A stretch of DNA of 9,368 bases from the NCBI GenBank assembly GCA_902805495.1, contig CADCTH010000216.1:1-9368 (forward strand). Direction: 5' to 3'. The stretch comes from an uncultured Actinomycetospora sp. (lineage in GTDB: Bacteria > Actinomycetota > Actinomycetes > Mycobacteriales > Pseudonocardiaceae). A program made the translations under genes and the position numbers. Under the pieces are notes generated by a model. The model worked only from the letters and a program-made list of their open reading frames with translations, was not told where the DNA came from and did no database searches. Below, one piece after another: positions 1-6,183 of the stretch (position 1 is its first letter; each line of letters begins with the position of its first letter).

Positions 1-14
1 CAGACCGACGGCGG

Positions 15-122
15 CCACGGTCCGACCCGGACGGGTGGTGCGTCTGCGCATGGGCGGGAGTATGTCCGGCCGCAGGTGTGCTCCGCGCGACGACGGCGGC
101 CAGCCCCGTTCGGGGGCCGGCC
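15..122. other. Non-coding flank with two weak hairpins downstream of the DJ-1/PfpI gene
   Basis: No coding region is supported in the first 156 bases. Two inverted repeats are visible. One at 15-38 pairs GTCCG with CGGAC around a 3-base loop, with an outer CCAC/GTGG pair. The other at 98-122 pairs CCCCG with CGGGG, with outer GGCC/GGCC arms. The second lies about 35 bases beyond the DJ-1/PfpI stop codon and could act as its terminator. Neither has a U-rich tail, and short GC-rich hairpins arise easily by chance in this DNA. Confidence 0.25.
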
Positions 123-156
123 GGCGTCCGTGCGTCGCAGTGGAGCCGCTGTGCGG

Positions 157-744
157 TCAGGCCTGGTCGGCCGACAGCGCGTGGGCGGGCGTCGGGGCGT
201 TGGCGAACTCCTCGACGAGCGTTCGGCAGAACGCCGGCAGGTCGTCGGGGTTGCGGCTGGTCACGAGGCCCTGGTCGACCACGACCTCCTCGTCGACCCA
301 CTCGGCGCCGGCGTTGCGCAGGTCAGTCGCGATGCTCGGGAACGAGGTCATGCGACGGCCGCGGACGACGTCGGCCTCGATGAGCGTCCACGGGGCGTGG
401 CAGATCGCGGCCACCGGCTTGCGGTTGGCGAAGAACTGCCCGACGACCTGGACGACGTCCGGGATCGTGCGCAGCAGGTCGGGGTTGGCCACCCCACCCG
501 GCAGCACGAGCGCGTCGTAGTTCTCGATCTTGACCTGGGTGATGACCGCGTCGACGTCGAAGCGGTCGCCCTTGTCGAGGTGGTTGAAGGCCTGGATGGA
601 ACCGGGCGTCTCGGAGACGAGCACCGGGGTGCCGCCGGCCTCCTGCACCGCCTTCCAGGGTTCGGTCAGCTCGACCTGCTCGGTGCCCTCCTTGGCGCAG
701 AGGAACATGACGGTCCTGCCCTCAAGCGATCCGTTCTCGGCCAT
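157..744 (-). CDS. DJ-1/PfpI-family protein (type 1 glutamine amidotransferase-like fold)
   Basis: The protein has 195 residues, the usual size for single-domain PfpI/YhbO-like members. This family includes cysteine-dependent enzymes described as proteases, glyoxalases/deglycases or stress chaperones, so the exact reaction cannot be stated. The nucleophile elbow AAICHAP is seen at about residues 112-118, giving Cys115 and His116, and an acidic residue at Glu25 (QVELTEP) sits where the family's catalytic-site glutamate is expected. LPGG at 81-84 is the typical loop after the central strand. No signal peptide or membrane segment is seen, so it is probably cytoplasmic. The ATG at 744 is chosen because the family fold begins within ten residues of it and a GAGGGAG purine run lies about 13 bases upstream. 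The open frame continues further upstream, but through the promoter region and an antisense copy of copZ. It is divergent from the copper chaperone, with a CsoR-like palindrome 31-46 bases ahead of the start, so copper control is likely. Confidence 0.9.
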   Translation of the reverse strand: MAENGSLEGRTVMFLCAKEGTEQVELTEPWKAVQEAGGTPVLVSETPGSIQAFNHLDKGDRFDVDAVITQVKIENYDALVLPGGVANPDLLRTIPDVVQVVGQFFANRKPVAAICHAPWTLIEADVVRGRRMTSFPSIATDLRNAGAEWVDEEVVVDQGLVTSRNPDDLPAFCRTLVEEFANAPTPAHALSADQA

Positions 745-774
745 GGTCGTCGCAGCACTCCCTCGCGTCGTGAT

Positions 775-790
775 TACCCTCAGGGGGTAT
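775..790. promoter_or_regulatory. CsoR-like copper-responsive operator
   Basis: The sequence TACCCTCAGGGGGTAT is an imperfect palindrome with TACCC and GGGTA arms. From memory it closely matches the CsoR box of the Bacillus subtilis copZA promoter, which reads TACCCTACGGGGGTAT and onward. CsoR represses copper genes and leaves DNA when it binds Cu(I). The site sits between two divergent genes, one of which encodes a CopZ-like chaperone. It is 31 bases from the DJ-1/PfpI start and 80 bases from the chaperone start, so it could control both. No csoR gene is in the window. The match and context are seen; the regulator's identity is inferred. Confidence 0.6.
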
Positions 791-870
791 CGCACCGGGC
801 CCTGCACGGGACGGTGCCGTGGACGCGACGGGCTCCCCCGGCCCCGACGCGACGAAACGGAGGCACGGCG

Positions 871-1095
871 ATGACCAGCACCACGCTGTCGGTACCCGAG
901 ATCCACTGCGGTCACTGCAAGGCGTCGATCGAGGGCGCCGTCGGCCCGCTCGACGGGGTCGCCGCCGTCGAGGTCGACGTCGACGCCCGCTCGGTGCTCG
1001 TCGACCACGACGACGCCGTGACCGTCCGCACGCTCGTCGACGCCATCGAGGACCAGGGCTACGAGGTGCCCGACCAGGAGGCGCTGGGCCGCTGA
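871..1095 (+). CDS. CopZ-like copper chaperone, heavy-metal-associated (HMA) domain protein
   Basis: The protein has 74 residues, the normal length of a free-standing HMA domain. The metal site IHCGHC is at residues 11-16, giving ligands Cys13 and Cys16. The GHC variant of MxCxxC is common in actinobacterial CopZ-like proteins. The rest fits the beta-alpha-beta-beta-alpha-beta HMA pattern: a helix after the cysteines, strands around AAVEVDVDA and SVLVDH, and a last helix leading to GYEV at 63-66. Such proteins bind Cu(I) in the cytoplasm and pass it to a P-type ATPase or to CsoR. The ATG at 871 has a good GGAG site 8 bases upstream (859-862). A CsoR-like box lies in its 5' region. No copper ATPase gene is visible nearby, which is unusual because copZ often sits beside copA. 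Its stop codon is 6 bases from the convergent Ku stop. Confidence 0.9.
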   Translation: MTSTTLSVPEIHCGHCKASIEGAVGPLDGVAAVEVDVDARSVLVDHDDAVTVRTLVDAIEDQGYEVPDQEALGR

Positions 1096-1101
1096 TCCGG
1101 C

Positions 1102-2118
1102 TCAGGCGGTCTTGGTGCGCCGGCCCTTCGCCGTCGCGGTGTCCTCGTCGTCGTCGGCCTTCTTCTTCGACCGCGACGAGGACTTCTTCGGCGTCTCGGC
1201 CGCGGCCTCCTCGGTCTTCTCCTCGGTCTTCTTCGTGCGGGACCGCGGACGCTTGGGCTTCTCCTCCGCCGGCGCCTCCTCGGTGGCGGTCGCCTCCGAC
1301 GCGCCGGCCGACGCCGCGGCGGGCTCCTCCGCGGGGGCCTTGCCGCCGGCCGCCTCGACGCTGCGGCGCAGCGCGGTGAGCAGGTCGGTCATGTCGTCGC
1401 CCTCGTCGGCCGCGGCCGGCTCCGGCGCCGGGCGCCCGCCGCCGTGCTCGCGCTTGTACTCGATGAGGTCGACCATCGCCTGGCGGTAGTCGTCCTCGAA
1501 CTGGTCGGACTCGAAGTCGCCCGACAGGCTCTCGACCAGCGACGCGGCCATCTGCTGCTCCTGCGGGCGCAGGTCGACCTCGGTGCGCAGCGTCTCGAAC
1601 TCGGGCTCGCGGACCTCGTCGGGCCACAGCATCGTCTGCAGCACGATCGCCTCGTCGCGCACCCGCAGCAGCGCCAGGGTCTCCCGCTGGCGCAGCGCCA
1701 CCTTCACCACGGCCATGCGGTCGGTCTCGCGCAACGCCTCGCGCAGCAGGGCGTAGGGCTTGACCGCCTTGTTCTCCGGCTCGAGGTAGTAGCTCTTGTC
1801 GAGCAGCAGCGCGTCGATCTGCTCGGACGGCACGAACTGCACGACGTCGATCTCGTGGCCGCTCGCCACCGGCAGCGTCGACAGGTCGTCGTCGTCCAGC
1901 ATGATCAGCTGGCCGTCGTCGGTCTCGTACCCCTTGGCGATCTCGGAGTACTGGACCTCCTCGCCGCAGACCGAGCACGTCCGCTTCTGGCGGATGCGCC
2001 CGCCGTCGACCTCGTGCACCTGGTGGAAACGGATGTCGTGGTTCGTGGTGGCGGCGTAGAGCCGCACCGGAACGTTCACGAGCCCGAACGACACGGCGCC
2101 GTTCCAGATCGCGCGCAT
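1102..2118 (-). CDS. ku: Non-homologous end-joining protein Ku
   Basis: Ku forms a homodimeric ring on DNA double-strand ends and recruits LigD. The protein has 338 residues. The N-terminus MRAIWNGAVSFGLVNVPVRLY is a near-signature start for bacterial Ku. The beta-barrel core runs to about residue 257 and includes KRTCSVCGEEV at 45-55 and AKGYE at 61-65. A helical bridge region follows, ending near YKREHG at 221-226. Residues 258-338 form a low-complexity tail, first Ala/Glu/Pro-rich and then Lys/Arg/Ser/Thr-rich (PKRPRSRTKK, KKSSSRSKKK), ending KGRRTKTA. Lysine-rich extensions of this kind are known in actinobacterial Ku and are linked to DNA binding. Start 2118 is set by the signature and by a GAGGGG site about 6 bases upstream. 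It is divergent from the ligase-like gene at 2273, the same arrangement as Ku and LigD in Mycobacterium tuberculosis. Confidence 0.96.
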   Translation of the reverse strand: MRAIWNGAVSFGLVNVPVRLYAATTNHDIRFHQVHEVDGGRIRQKRTCSVCGEEVQYSEIAKGYETDDGQLIMLDDDDLSTLPVASGHEIDVVQFVPSEQIDALLLDKSYYLEPENKAVKPYALLREALRETDRMAVVKVALRQRETLALLRVRDEAIVLQTMLWPDEVREPEFETLRTEVDLRPQEQQMAASLVESLSGDFESDQFEDDYRQAMVDLIEYKREHGGGRPAPEPAAADEGDDMTDLLTALRRSVEAAGGKAPAEEPAAASAGASEATATEEAPAEEKPKRPRSRTKKTEEKTEEAAAETPKKSSSRSKKKADDDEDTATAKGRRTKTA

Positions 2119-2138
2119 CTTCGGCCCCTCTCGGTGGG

Positions 2139-2163
2139 CACGGTGCGTGGTCTCCTCACCGTG
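2139..2163. repeat. Inverted repeat in the Ku / ligase-like intergenic region
   Basis: CACGGTG at 2139-2145 and CACCGTG at 2157-2163 form a perfect 7-bp inverted repeat with an 11-base spacer. It lies 21-45 bases upstream of the Ku start codon, in the 154-base region shared with the divergent ligase-like gene. It could be an operator or a leader hairpin in the Ku transcript. I recognise no regulator for it. Confidence 0.3.
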
Positions 2164-2272
2164 CGTCGGGGTCCAGCATGCCGCAGGAGCCCCATTCGTC
2201 CCACCCAACGACGCGCCGACCCCGGTCCCGGGTGTTGTCGGCGTCCCGTAGCACGATGACGAGGTGCTCCCG

Positions 2273-2962
2273 ATGCTCCCCGTTCCCGGCGATCTGCCGG
2301 TCGGGGCCGCCTGGAGCTACGAGGTCGACTGGGCCGGCGTCCGGCTCCTCGCCGACGTCGACGAGGGCGTCCTGACCCTCTGCACCGCCGACGGCGAGGA
2401 CGTCACCGCCCGCTTCCCCGAGTTCGCCGGCCTCGTCGACGCCGTCGCCGACGGCCTGCTCGACGGCGAGGCCGTGATGCTCGACGGCGGCAGCCCGTCC
2501 GCCGGAGCCCTCGGCGAGCGCCTCGAGGTCGCCGACCCCCGCCGCGCCCGCGACCTGGCCCGCGAGCGGCCCGCGGTGTTCATGGTCTACGACGTCGTGC
2601 GGCTCTACGGCGTCCCGCTCGACCCCCGGCCCCTCGAGGAACGGCGCGCCGTCCTGGCGCGCCTGGATCTGTCGCGGGCGACCCGCATCCAGATCTCGCC
2701 GGCCTACGACGACGGCCCCGCGCTGCTCGCGGGCGTCGTCGACCAGCGCCTGTCGGGCATCATCGCCAAGCGCCGCGGCACGCCCTACCGCTCCGGCGAC
2801 TCGGGGGGCGACTGGGTGCGCGTCGACCCCAGCCGTGCCGGGACCGGAGCCCCCGTCCCCGACCTCAGCCGTGCGCCGGAGCCGGCGCAGGTCCCGGCCC
2901 CGTCGCGCCGTCCCCGGCACGCCCGCCGCGGGCGCACGCCGCAGCACGACACGTTGTTCTGA
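2273..2962 (+). CDS. Ligase-like protein: LigD-type adenylation domain lacking the catalytic lysine (predicted pseudoenzyme)
   Basis: The protein has 229 residues. Residues 1 to about 184 follow the nucleotidyltransferase domain of ATP-dependent DNA ligases of the LigD ligase-domain type: an opening MLP...LP.G.W, DVTARFPEF at 44-52, LDGEAV at 63-68, VFMVYDVVRLYG at 102-113, PLEERR at 120-125, IIAKR at 163-167 and DWVRV at 180-184. Key positions are altered. Motif I, normally E-x-K-x-D-G-x-R, reads E17-V-D19-W-A21-G-V-R24, so the adenylated lysine is Asp. The motif IV glutamate is Ser161, and the motif V lysine is Arg183. No OB domain follows. Residues 185-229 are a Pro/Arg-rich tail ending QHDTLF. 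The ATG at 2273 is preferred because GAGG lies 8 bases upstream; a GTG at 2264 would add three residues. The frame is intact, so this looks like a maintained non-catalytic protein rather than debris. A structural or regulatory partner of Ku is plausible but unproven. Confidence 0.75.
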   Translation: MLPVPGDLPVGAAWSYEVDWAGVRLLADVDEGVLTLCTADGEDVTARFPEFAGLVDAVADGLLDGEAVMLDGGSPSAGALGERLEVADPRRARDLARERPAVFMVYDVVRLYGVPLDPRPLEERRAVLARLDLSRATRIQISPAYDDGPALLAGVVDQRLSGIIAKRRGTPYRSGDSGGDWVRVDPSRAGTGAPVPDLSRAPEPAQVPAPSRRPRHARRGRTPQHDTLF

Positions 2963-3012
2963 GCGGTCGGAGCGGGGCGCGTCAGGGTCCCGCCCGGTGA
3001 CGGAGCTGGGCC

Positions 3013-3034
3013 GCGATCGACCAGCGATCGATCA
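3013..3034. repeat. 11-bp tandem duplication in a convergent intergenic region
   Basis: GCGATCGACCA at 3013-3023 is followed directly by GCGATCGATCA at 3024-3034, two 11-bp units differing at one base. They lie in the 158-base gap between the convergent ligase-like and prephenate dehydrogenase stop codons. A GGTCCC/GGGACC pair (2986-2991 and 3035-3040) flanks the first unit and the tandem. I see no coding region, RNA gene or convincing terminator in the rest of this gap. Confidence 0.5.
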
Positions 3035-3120
3035 GGGACCACACCGCCGCGGCACCCGACGCGGTCACCGGCGACGACCACGAGGTGCAGGTCGACGACG
3101 AGGTCGGGGGCGGCGCAGCC

Positions 3121-4161
3121 CTACTCCTCCACGACCCCTAGGGCCTCGTCCGCGGCGTCCAGCGCCTCCTCGCTCCAGCCGATGACGCGCCCCCCGGTCC
3201 GGCCGAGCTCGCGCATCTCCTCCAGGAACTCCGCCGGCGTGCCCTCGAGGTCGATCCGCACCTCGCGCCGGGCGCGCCGCGCCTCGTCCAGCGCCGTCCG
3301 GCCCTCGTGCCCGGCCGAGAGCGTCGCCAGCAGGCCGCCGGTGGAGGCCAGCGAGCCCCGCGCCGCGCCGAGGCGGCCGAGGGCGTCGTCGAGCGACGAC
3401 AGCAGTGCGGCGCGGTTGCCCTCGCACATCGCCGCGGTCAGCTCGGGGCGCGTGGCGGCGACGCGCGTGCCGTCGGTGAACGAGCCGGCAGCGAGGGCCA
3501 TGGCCAGCTCGCCCCCGTCCGCGCCCACGGACGCGAGCACCGCGGCGAAGAGGTGGGGGAGGTGGGAGATGCGGGCGACGGCGAGGTCGTGCTCGTCGGC
3601 GGCGGCCGGCACGGCCACGGCGCCGCCGGCCAGGGCCAGCGCGGCGACGTCCACCCAGACGTCGAGGTCGGCGTCGTCCTCGGTGGCGACCACCCAGACC
3701 TTCTCGTGGAACAGCTGCAGCGAGCCGGCGTCCCACCCGGAGAACTCGGTGCCGGTCATCGGGTGGCCGCCGACGAACCGGGTCGCGGGCGCCCGGCGGG
3801 CGACGGCCTCGGTCACCGGCTCCTTGACGCTGGTGACGTCGGTGAGCCGGCACGTGGGCGCCTCACGGGCGACGACGGCGAGCACGTCGTCCAGCGCGGT
3901 GAGGGGGACCGCCAGCACGACCAGTGCGTCCTCGGCGGCGGCCCGGGCGAGGGCCTCGTCGACCGAGGCGGCGACGTCGTAGCCGTCGGCGGCCGCCTTC
4001 TCGGCGGTGGTGGTCGAGGCGGACGCGCCCCAGGCGTGGCGGCCGGCGTCGGCGGCGGCGCGCAGCAGCGAGCCGCCGATGAGGCCGAGCCCGATGACGC
4101 ACACCGGACGGGTCTGCGCGGCGGCGAGGGTGGCACCTGCGGATTCCACGCCGACCGACAC
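3121..4161 (-). CDS. tyrA: Prephenate dehydrogenase (tyrosine biosynthesis)
   Basis: This enzyme oxidatively decarboxylates prephenate to 4-hydroxyphenylpyruvate with NAD(P)+, the committed step to tyrosine, in the cytoplasm. The protein has 346 residues, normal for a single-function TyrA. An N-terminal Rossmann fold shows GLGLIGGS at 24-31. DVTSVKEPV at 108-116 carries Ser111. GGHPMTGTEFSGWDAG at 131-146 contains the family's catalytic His133. ISHLPH at 198-203 supplies the conserved histidines of the helical dimerisation domain. No chorismate mutase domain is fused, and no clear ACT domain is seen; the C-terminal part, from about 290, is short and acidic/helical. The GTG at 4161 starts the open frame without a clear ribosome site, so a GTG at 4149 or a leaderless mRNA is possible. 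It lies 56 bases after the M20 amidohydrolase stop on the same strand, so co-transcription is likely. Confidence 0.93.
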   Translation of the reverse strand: MSVGVESAGATLAAAQTRPVCVIGLGLIGGSLLRAAADAGRHAWGASASTTTAEKAAADGYDVAASVDEALARAAAEDALVVLAVPLTALDDVLAVVAREAPTCRLTDVTSVKEPVTEAVARRAPATRFVGGHPMTGTEFSGWDAGSLQLFHEKVWVVATEDDADLDVWVDVAALALAGGAVAVPAAADEHDLAVARISHLPHLFAAVLASVGADGGELAMALAAGSFTDGTRVAATRPELTAAMCEGNRAALLSSLDDALGRLGAARGSLASTGGLLATLSAGHEGRTALDEARRARREVRIDLEGTPAEFLEEMRELGRTGGRVIGWSEEALDAADEALGVVEE

Positions 4162-4206
4162 TAGGGCGACCCGCGAGAGTGAGGACGATGCGCCCGAACG
4201 GGCGGG

Positions 4207-4236
4207 TCAGCGCGGCCTCAGCGCGGCCTCAGCGCG
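4207..4236. repeat. 11-bp tandem repeat across the M20 amidohydrolase stop codon
   Basis: The unit TCAGCGCGGCC occurs at 4207-4217 and 4218-4228, with a partial third copy, TCAGCGCG, at 4229-4236. On the minus strand the unit encodes the end of the amidohydrolase and its TGA stop. The annotated stop is the TCA at 4218-4220. Because 11 is not a multiple of 3, gain or loss of a unit changes the reading frame, but the next copy again supplies a TGA. Replication slippage is the likely origin. Confidence 0.7.
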
Positions 4237-5483
4237 TCCATGACGTACCCGCTGTACAGGGCGACCCCGGCGACCATCGCGTCCTCGTCGAACACGACGC
4301 GGTTGGAGTGGTTGGGCGGCGCCTCGGCCGGGTCGACGTCCGACGGGCAGGCGCCCAGGAACGCCAGCGCCCCGGGCACGCGGCCCAGCACGTAGGAGAA
4401 GTCCTCGGACCCCATGATCGGGTCGGGCATCGGCTCCACGAAGCGCGAGCCCAGGACCGAGCGGCCGACGTCGGCCACGCGCTCGGCGACCTCGGGGTCG
4501 TTGACGGTGACGGGGTAGCCGGCCTCGATCTCGACCTCGCACGTGCAGCCGTGCGCCGCCGCGATCCCGCGGCACACCTGCTCCACCTCGGCGAGCACCC
4601 GCGCGCGGGTCTCCTCGGACAGCGTGCGCACCGTGCCCTCGAGCAGGGCGCTCTCCGGGATCACGTTCGTCGTGGTCCCCGCGGTGATGTGCGCGATCGT
4701 CAGCACGGCCGGGTCGAACGCGCTGACCCGCCGGGTGATCATCGTGTGCAGCGCGCCCACCATCGCCGCGGCCGCCGGCACGGGGTCGAGCGCGTCGTGC
4801 GGCGCCGAGGCGTGGCCGCCGCTGCCGACGACCCGCACGTGGAGGTCGTCCGACGACGCCATGATCGAGTCCGGGCGGGTCTGCAGCGTGCCCGCGGACA
4901 GCCGCGAGGTGACGTGCAGGGCCATCGCCGACTCCGGGGCGCCGCCCGGTGACCCGTCGCCGAGCAGGCCCTCCTCGATCATGGTCCGTGCGCCGTGGTG
5001 GGCCTCCTCGCCGGGCTGGAACATGAACACCACGGTGCCGGCGAGACGCTCGCGGCGTCCCGACAGCAGTCGGGCGGACGAGGCGAGCATCGCGGTGTGC
5101 AGGTCGTGCCCGCACGCGTGCATCGCGCCGTCGTCCTCGGAGGCGAACGCGAGGCCGGTCTCCTCGGTCAGCGGCAGGGCGTCCATGTCGGCGCGCACGA
5201 GCACCGTCGGCCCGGGCCGGGCGCCGCGCAGCACGCCGACCACCGAGCTGCACCCGCGCCCGGTGGTGATCTCCAGCGGGAGGTCCCGCAGGTCGCTCAG
5301 CACCGCGGCCTGGGTGACCGGCAGCGACAGCCCGATCTCGGGGTGGCGGTGCAGGACGCGGCGCAGCGCCACGGTGCGCGGCTGCAGGCCGCGTGCCTCG
5401 GCGAGCAGGGCCCGCTCGGGGGCGCGGTGCGCCGCCCGCCCGCCTGCTCCGAGGCTCCCCGTTCGCCGCTCCGGAGCGCTCAC
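4218..5483 (-). CDS. M20-family metal-dependent amidohydrolase/peptidase (IAA-amino acid hydrolase / hippuricase type)
   Basis: The protein has 421 residues, typical for the M20D amidohydrolases that cleave N-acyl or carboxylated amino acid amides with a two-metal centre. The family signatures appear in order: LHRHPEIG at 44-51, VRADMDALPL at 96-105, MHACGHDLHTAML at 121-133 with ligand Cys124, FQPGEEAHHGA at 155-165 with the paired catalytic and ligand glutamates, ALHVTS at 188-193 with His190, the dimerisation motif GSGGHASAPHD at 220-230, and MGSEDFSYVL at 357-366. HxCGHD and SGGHASAPH are hallmarks of this group. No signal peptide is seen. The GTG at 5483 is chosen because AGGA lies 8 bases upstream and homology starts soon after. 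An open frame runs far upstream, but only as antisense to tadA and its partner. Substrate specificity cannot be read from sequence. It probably leads a two-gene unit with tyrA. Confidence 0.92.
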   Translation of the reverse strand: MSAPERRTGSLGAGGRAAHRAPERALLAEARGLQPRTVALRRVLHRHPEIGLSLPVTQAAVLSDLRDLPLEITTGRGCSSVVGVLRGARPGPTVLVRADMDALPLTEETGLAFASEDDGAMHACGHDLHTAMLASSARLLSGRRERLAGTVVFMFQPGEEAHHGARTMIEEGLLGDGSPGGAPESAMALHVTSRLSAGTLQTRPDSIMASSDDLHVRVVGSGGHASAPHDALDPVPAAAAMVGALHTMITRRVSAFDPAVLTIAHITAGTTTNVIPESALLEGTVRTLSEETRARVLAEVEQVCRGIAAAHGCTCEVEIEAGYPVTVNDPEVAERVADVGRSVLGSRFVEPMPDPIMGSEDFSYVLGRVPGALAFLGACPSDVDPAEAPPNHSNRVVFDEDAMVAGVALYSGYVMDALRPR

Positions 5484-5530
5484 CCGTCCGATCCTGGCAC
5501 CCCCGCCGTGTCGCCGCCGCGATCCGACCC

Positions 5531-5623
5531 GTCCGGACGCCCCCCGGACGGCCGGAGGCAGTGCGCTGTCGACCGTCCGGCGCCCGCGACCTCGCCGGAC
5601 TTCCACTGGAGACTTCCCCGGAC
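5531..5623. promoter_or_regulatory. Cluster of CCGGAC/GTCCGG sites in a divergent promoter region
   Basis: The 153-base region between the M20 amidohydrolase and the TadA-associated gene contains CCGGAC or its complement at 5531-5536, 5544-5549, 5575-5580, 5595-5600 and 5618-5623. The first two belong to an 8-bp inverted repeat, CCGTCCGG at 5529-5536 and CCGGACGG at 5544-5551, and CCGTCCGG occurs again at 5573-5580. This may be a regulator-binding array or GC-rich chance. No known regulator is recognised. Confidence 0.3.
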
Positions 5624-5624
5624 C

Positions 5625-5637
5625 TACCGTAGTGCCA
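5625..5637 (+). promoter_or_regulatory. Possible -10 element for a leaderless mRNA
   Basis: TACCGT at 5625-5630 fits the actinobacterial -10 pattern TAnnnT and ends 6 bases before the ATG at 5637, so transcription could begin on the start codon. There is no ribosome site at normal distance; the nearest GGAG is at 5608-5611, 25 bases away. Leaderless genes are common in actinobacteria. No good -35 is seen. Confidence 0.4.
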
Positions 5638-6176
5638 TGGCAGGTCAGGGCCCCGGAAGCTCCGCCGCGACACGCGGCGGTGCGGGCACCGTCGCGCCCC
5701 TCGACGGGTGGGCCGTGGCGGTGACGCGCGAAGAGGGTCGCTGGCGCGCGGTCGCGATGGACCGCGGCAGTCTGGCCGATCTCGACTCGGCCATCAGCGC
5801 GCTGCGCGGGCTGCGCTCCACCGGTGCCGTGCTGGGCATGCTCGACGTCGACGACGAGTTCTTCGTGCTCGTGCGCCCGACGCCCGGCGGGGTCTCGTTG
5901 CTGCTCTCCGACGCGGTCGCCGCGCTCGACTACGACGTCGCCGCCGACGTGCTCGACCTGCTGCGCCTCGAGGTGCCCGACGAGGACGAGGCCGACGACG
6001 ACCCGTGGCCCGAGGGCGACCTGGGGATGCTCGCGGACCTCGGCGTCCCCGCCGACGAGCTCGCCGTCCTCGTCGAGGAGATCGAGCTCGACCCGGACGA
6101 GCAGCTCACCGCGATCGCCCGCCGCTGCGGGTTCGCGGACGAGCTGGCGAAGGTCGTGGAGACCGCTGACGCCTGA
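5637..6176 (+). CDS. tRNA adenosine deaminase-associated protein
   Basis: The protein has 179 residues and matches the actinobacterial family found immediately upstream of tadA and named for that position; its biochemical role is unknown. After a Gly/Ala/Ser-rich N-terminus (1-20), the recognisable block is WAVAVTREEGRWRAVAM at 25-41, then DLDSAISALRGLRSTG at 48-63, an MLDVDDEFFVLVRP strand pair at 68-81, LLLSDAVAALDYDVAADVLD at 88-107, a very acidic stretch at 112-128 (PDEDEADDDPWPEGD), and a helical C-terminus with LDPDEQLTAIARRCGF at 151-166. No catalytic motif, signal peptide or membrane segment is seen. The acidic stretch could contact basic proteins or mimic nucleic acid, but that is speculation. 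The ATG at 5637 is the only start near the family boundary. Its stop is 7 bases before the tadA start, so coupled translation is likely. Confidence 0.88.
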   Translation: MAGQGPGSSAATRGGAGTVAPLDGWAVAVTREEGRWRAVAMDRGSLADLDSAISALRGLRSTGAVLGMLDVDDEFFVLVRPTPGGVSLLLSDAVAALDYDVAADVLDLLRLEVPDEDEADDDPWPEGDLGMLADLGVPADELAVLVEEIELDPDEQLTAIARRCGFADELAKVVETADA

Positions 6177-6183
6177 CCTCTGG

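Noticed and set aside
98..122. Confident terminator for the DJ-1/PfpI gene
   Set aside because: The core stem is only 5 bp plus interrupted outer arms, with no U-run. It is listed only as a weak hairpin.
745..1008. Upstream extension of the DJ-1/PfpI gene to an ATG near 1008
   Set aside because: The extra residues are antisense to copZ and the promoter, show no family similarity, and would place the CsoR-like box inside the gene. The ATG at 744 fits the family start.
1276..1341. Possible repeat-protein or coiled-coil domain in the C-terminal Ala/Glu/Lys-rich part of Ku
   Set aside because: Composition bias is expected for the disordered basic tail of actinobacterial Ku and no regular period was seen.
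722..1978. A long minus-strand open frame of 418 codons across copZ and Ku
   Set aside because: It is Arg/Gly/Ala-rich nonsense in a frame offset from Ku, contains no recognisable domain, and overlaps two well-supported genes. It is typical of high-GC shadow frames.
2273..2962. Calling this gene an active ATP-dependent DNA ligase or LigD
   Set aside because: The adenylated lysine and other nucleotidyl-transfer residues are absent, as are the OB, polymerase and phosphoesterase domains, so ligase activity is not supported.
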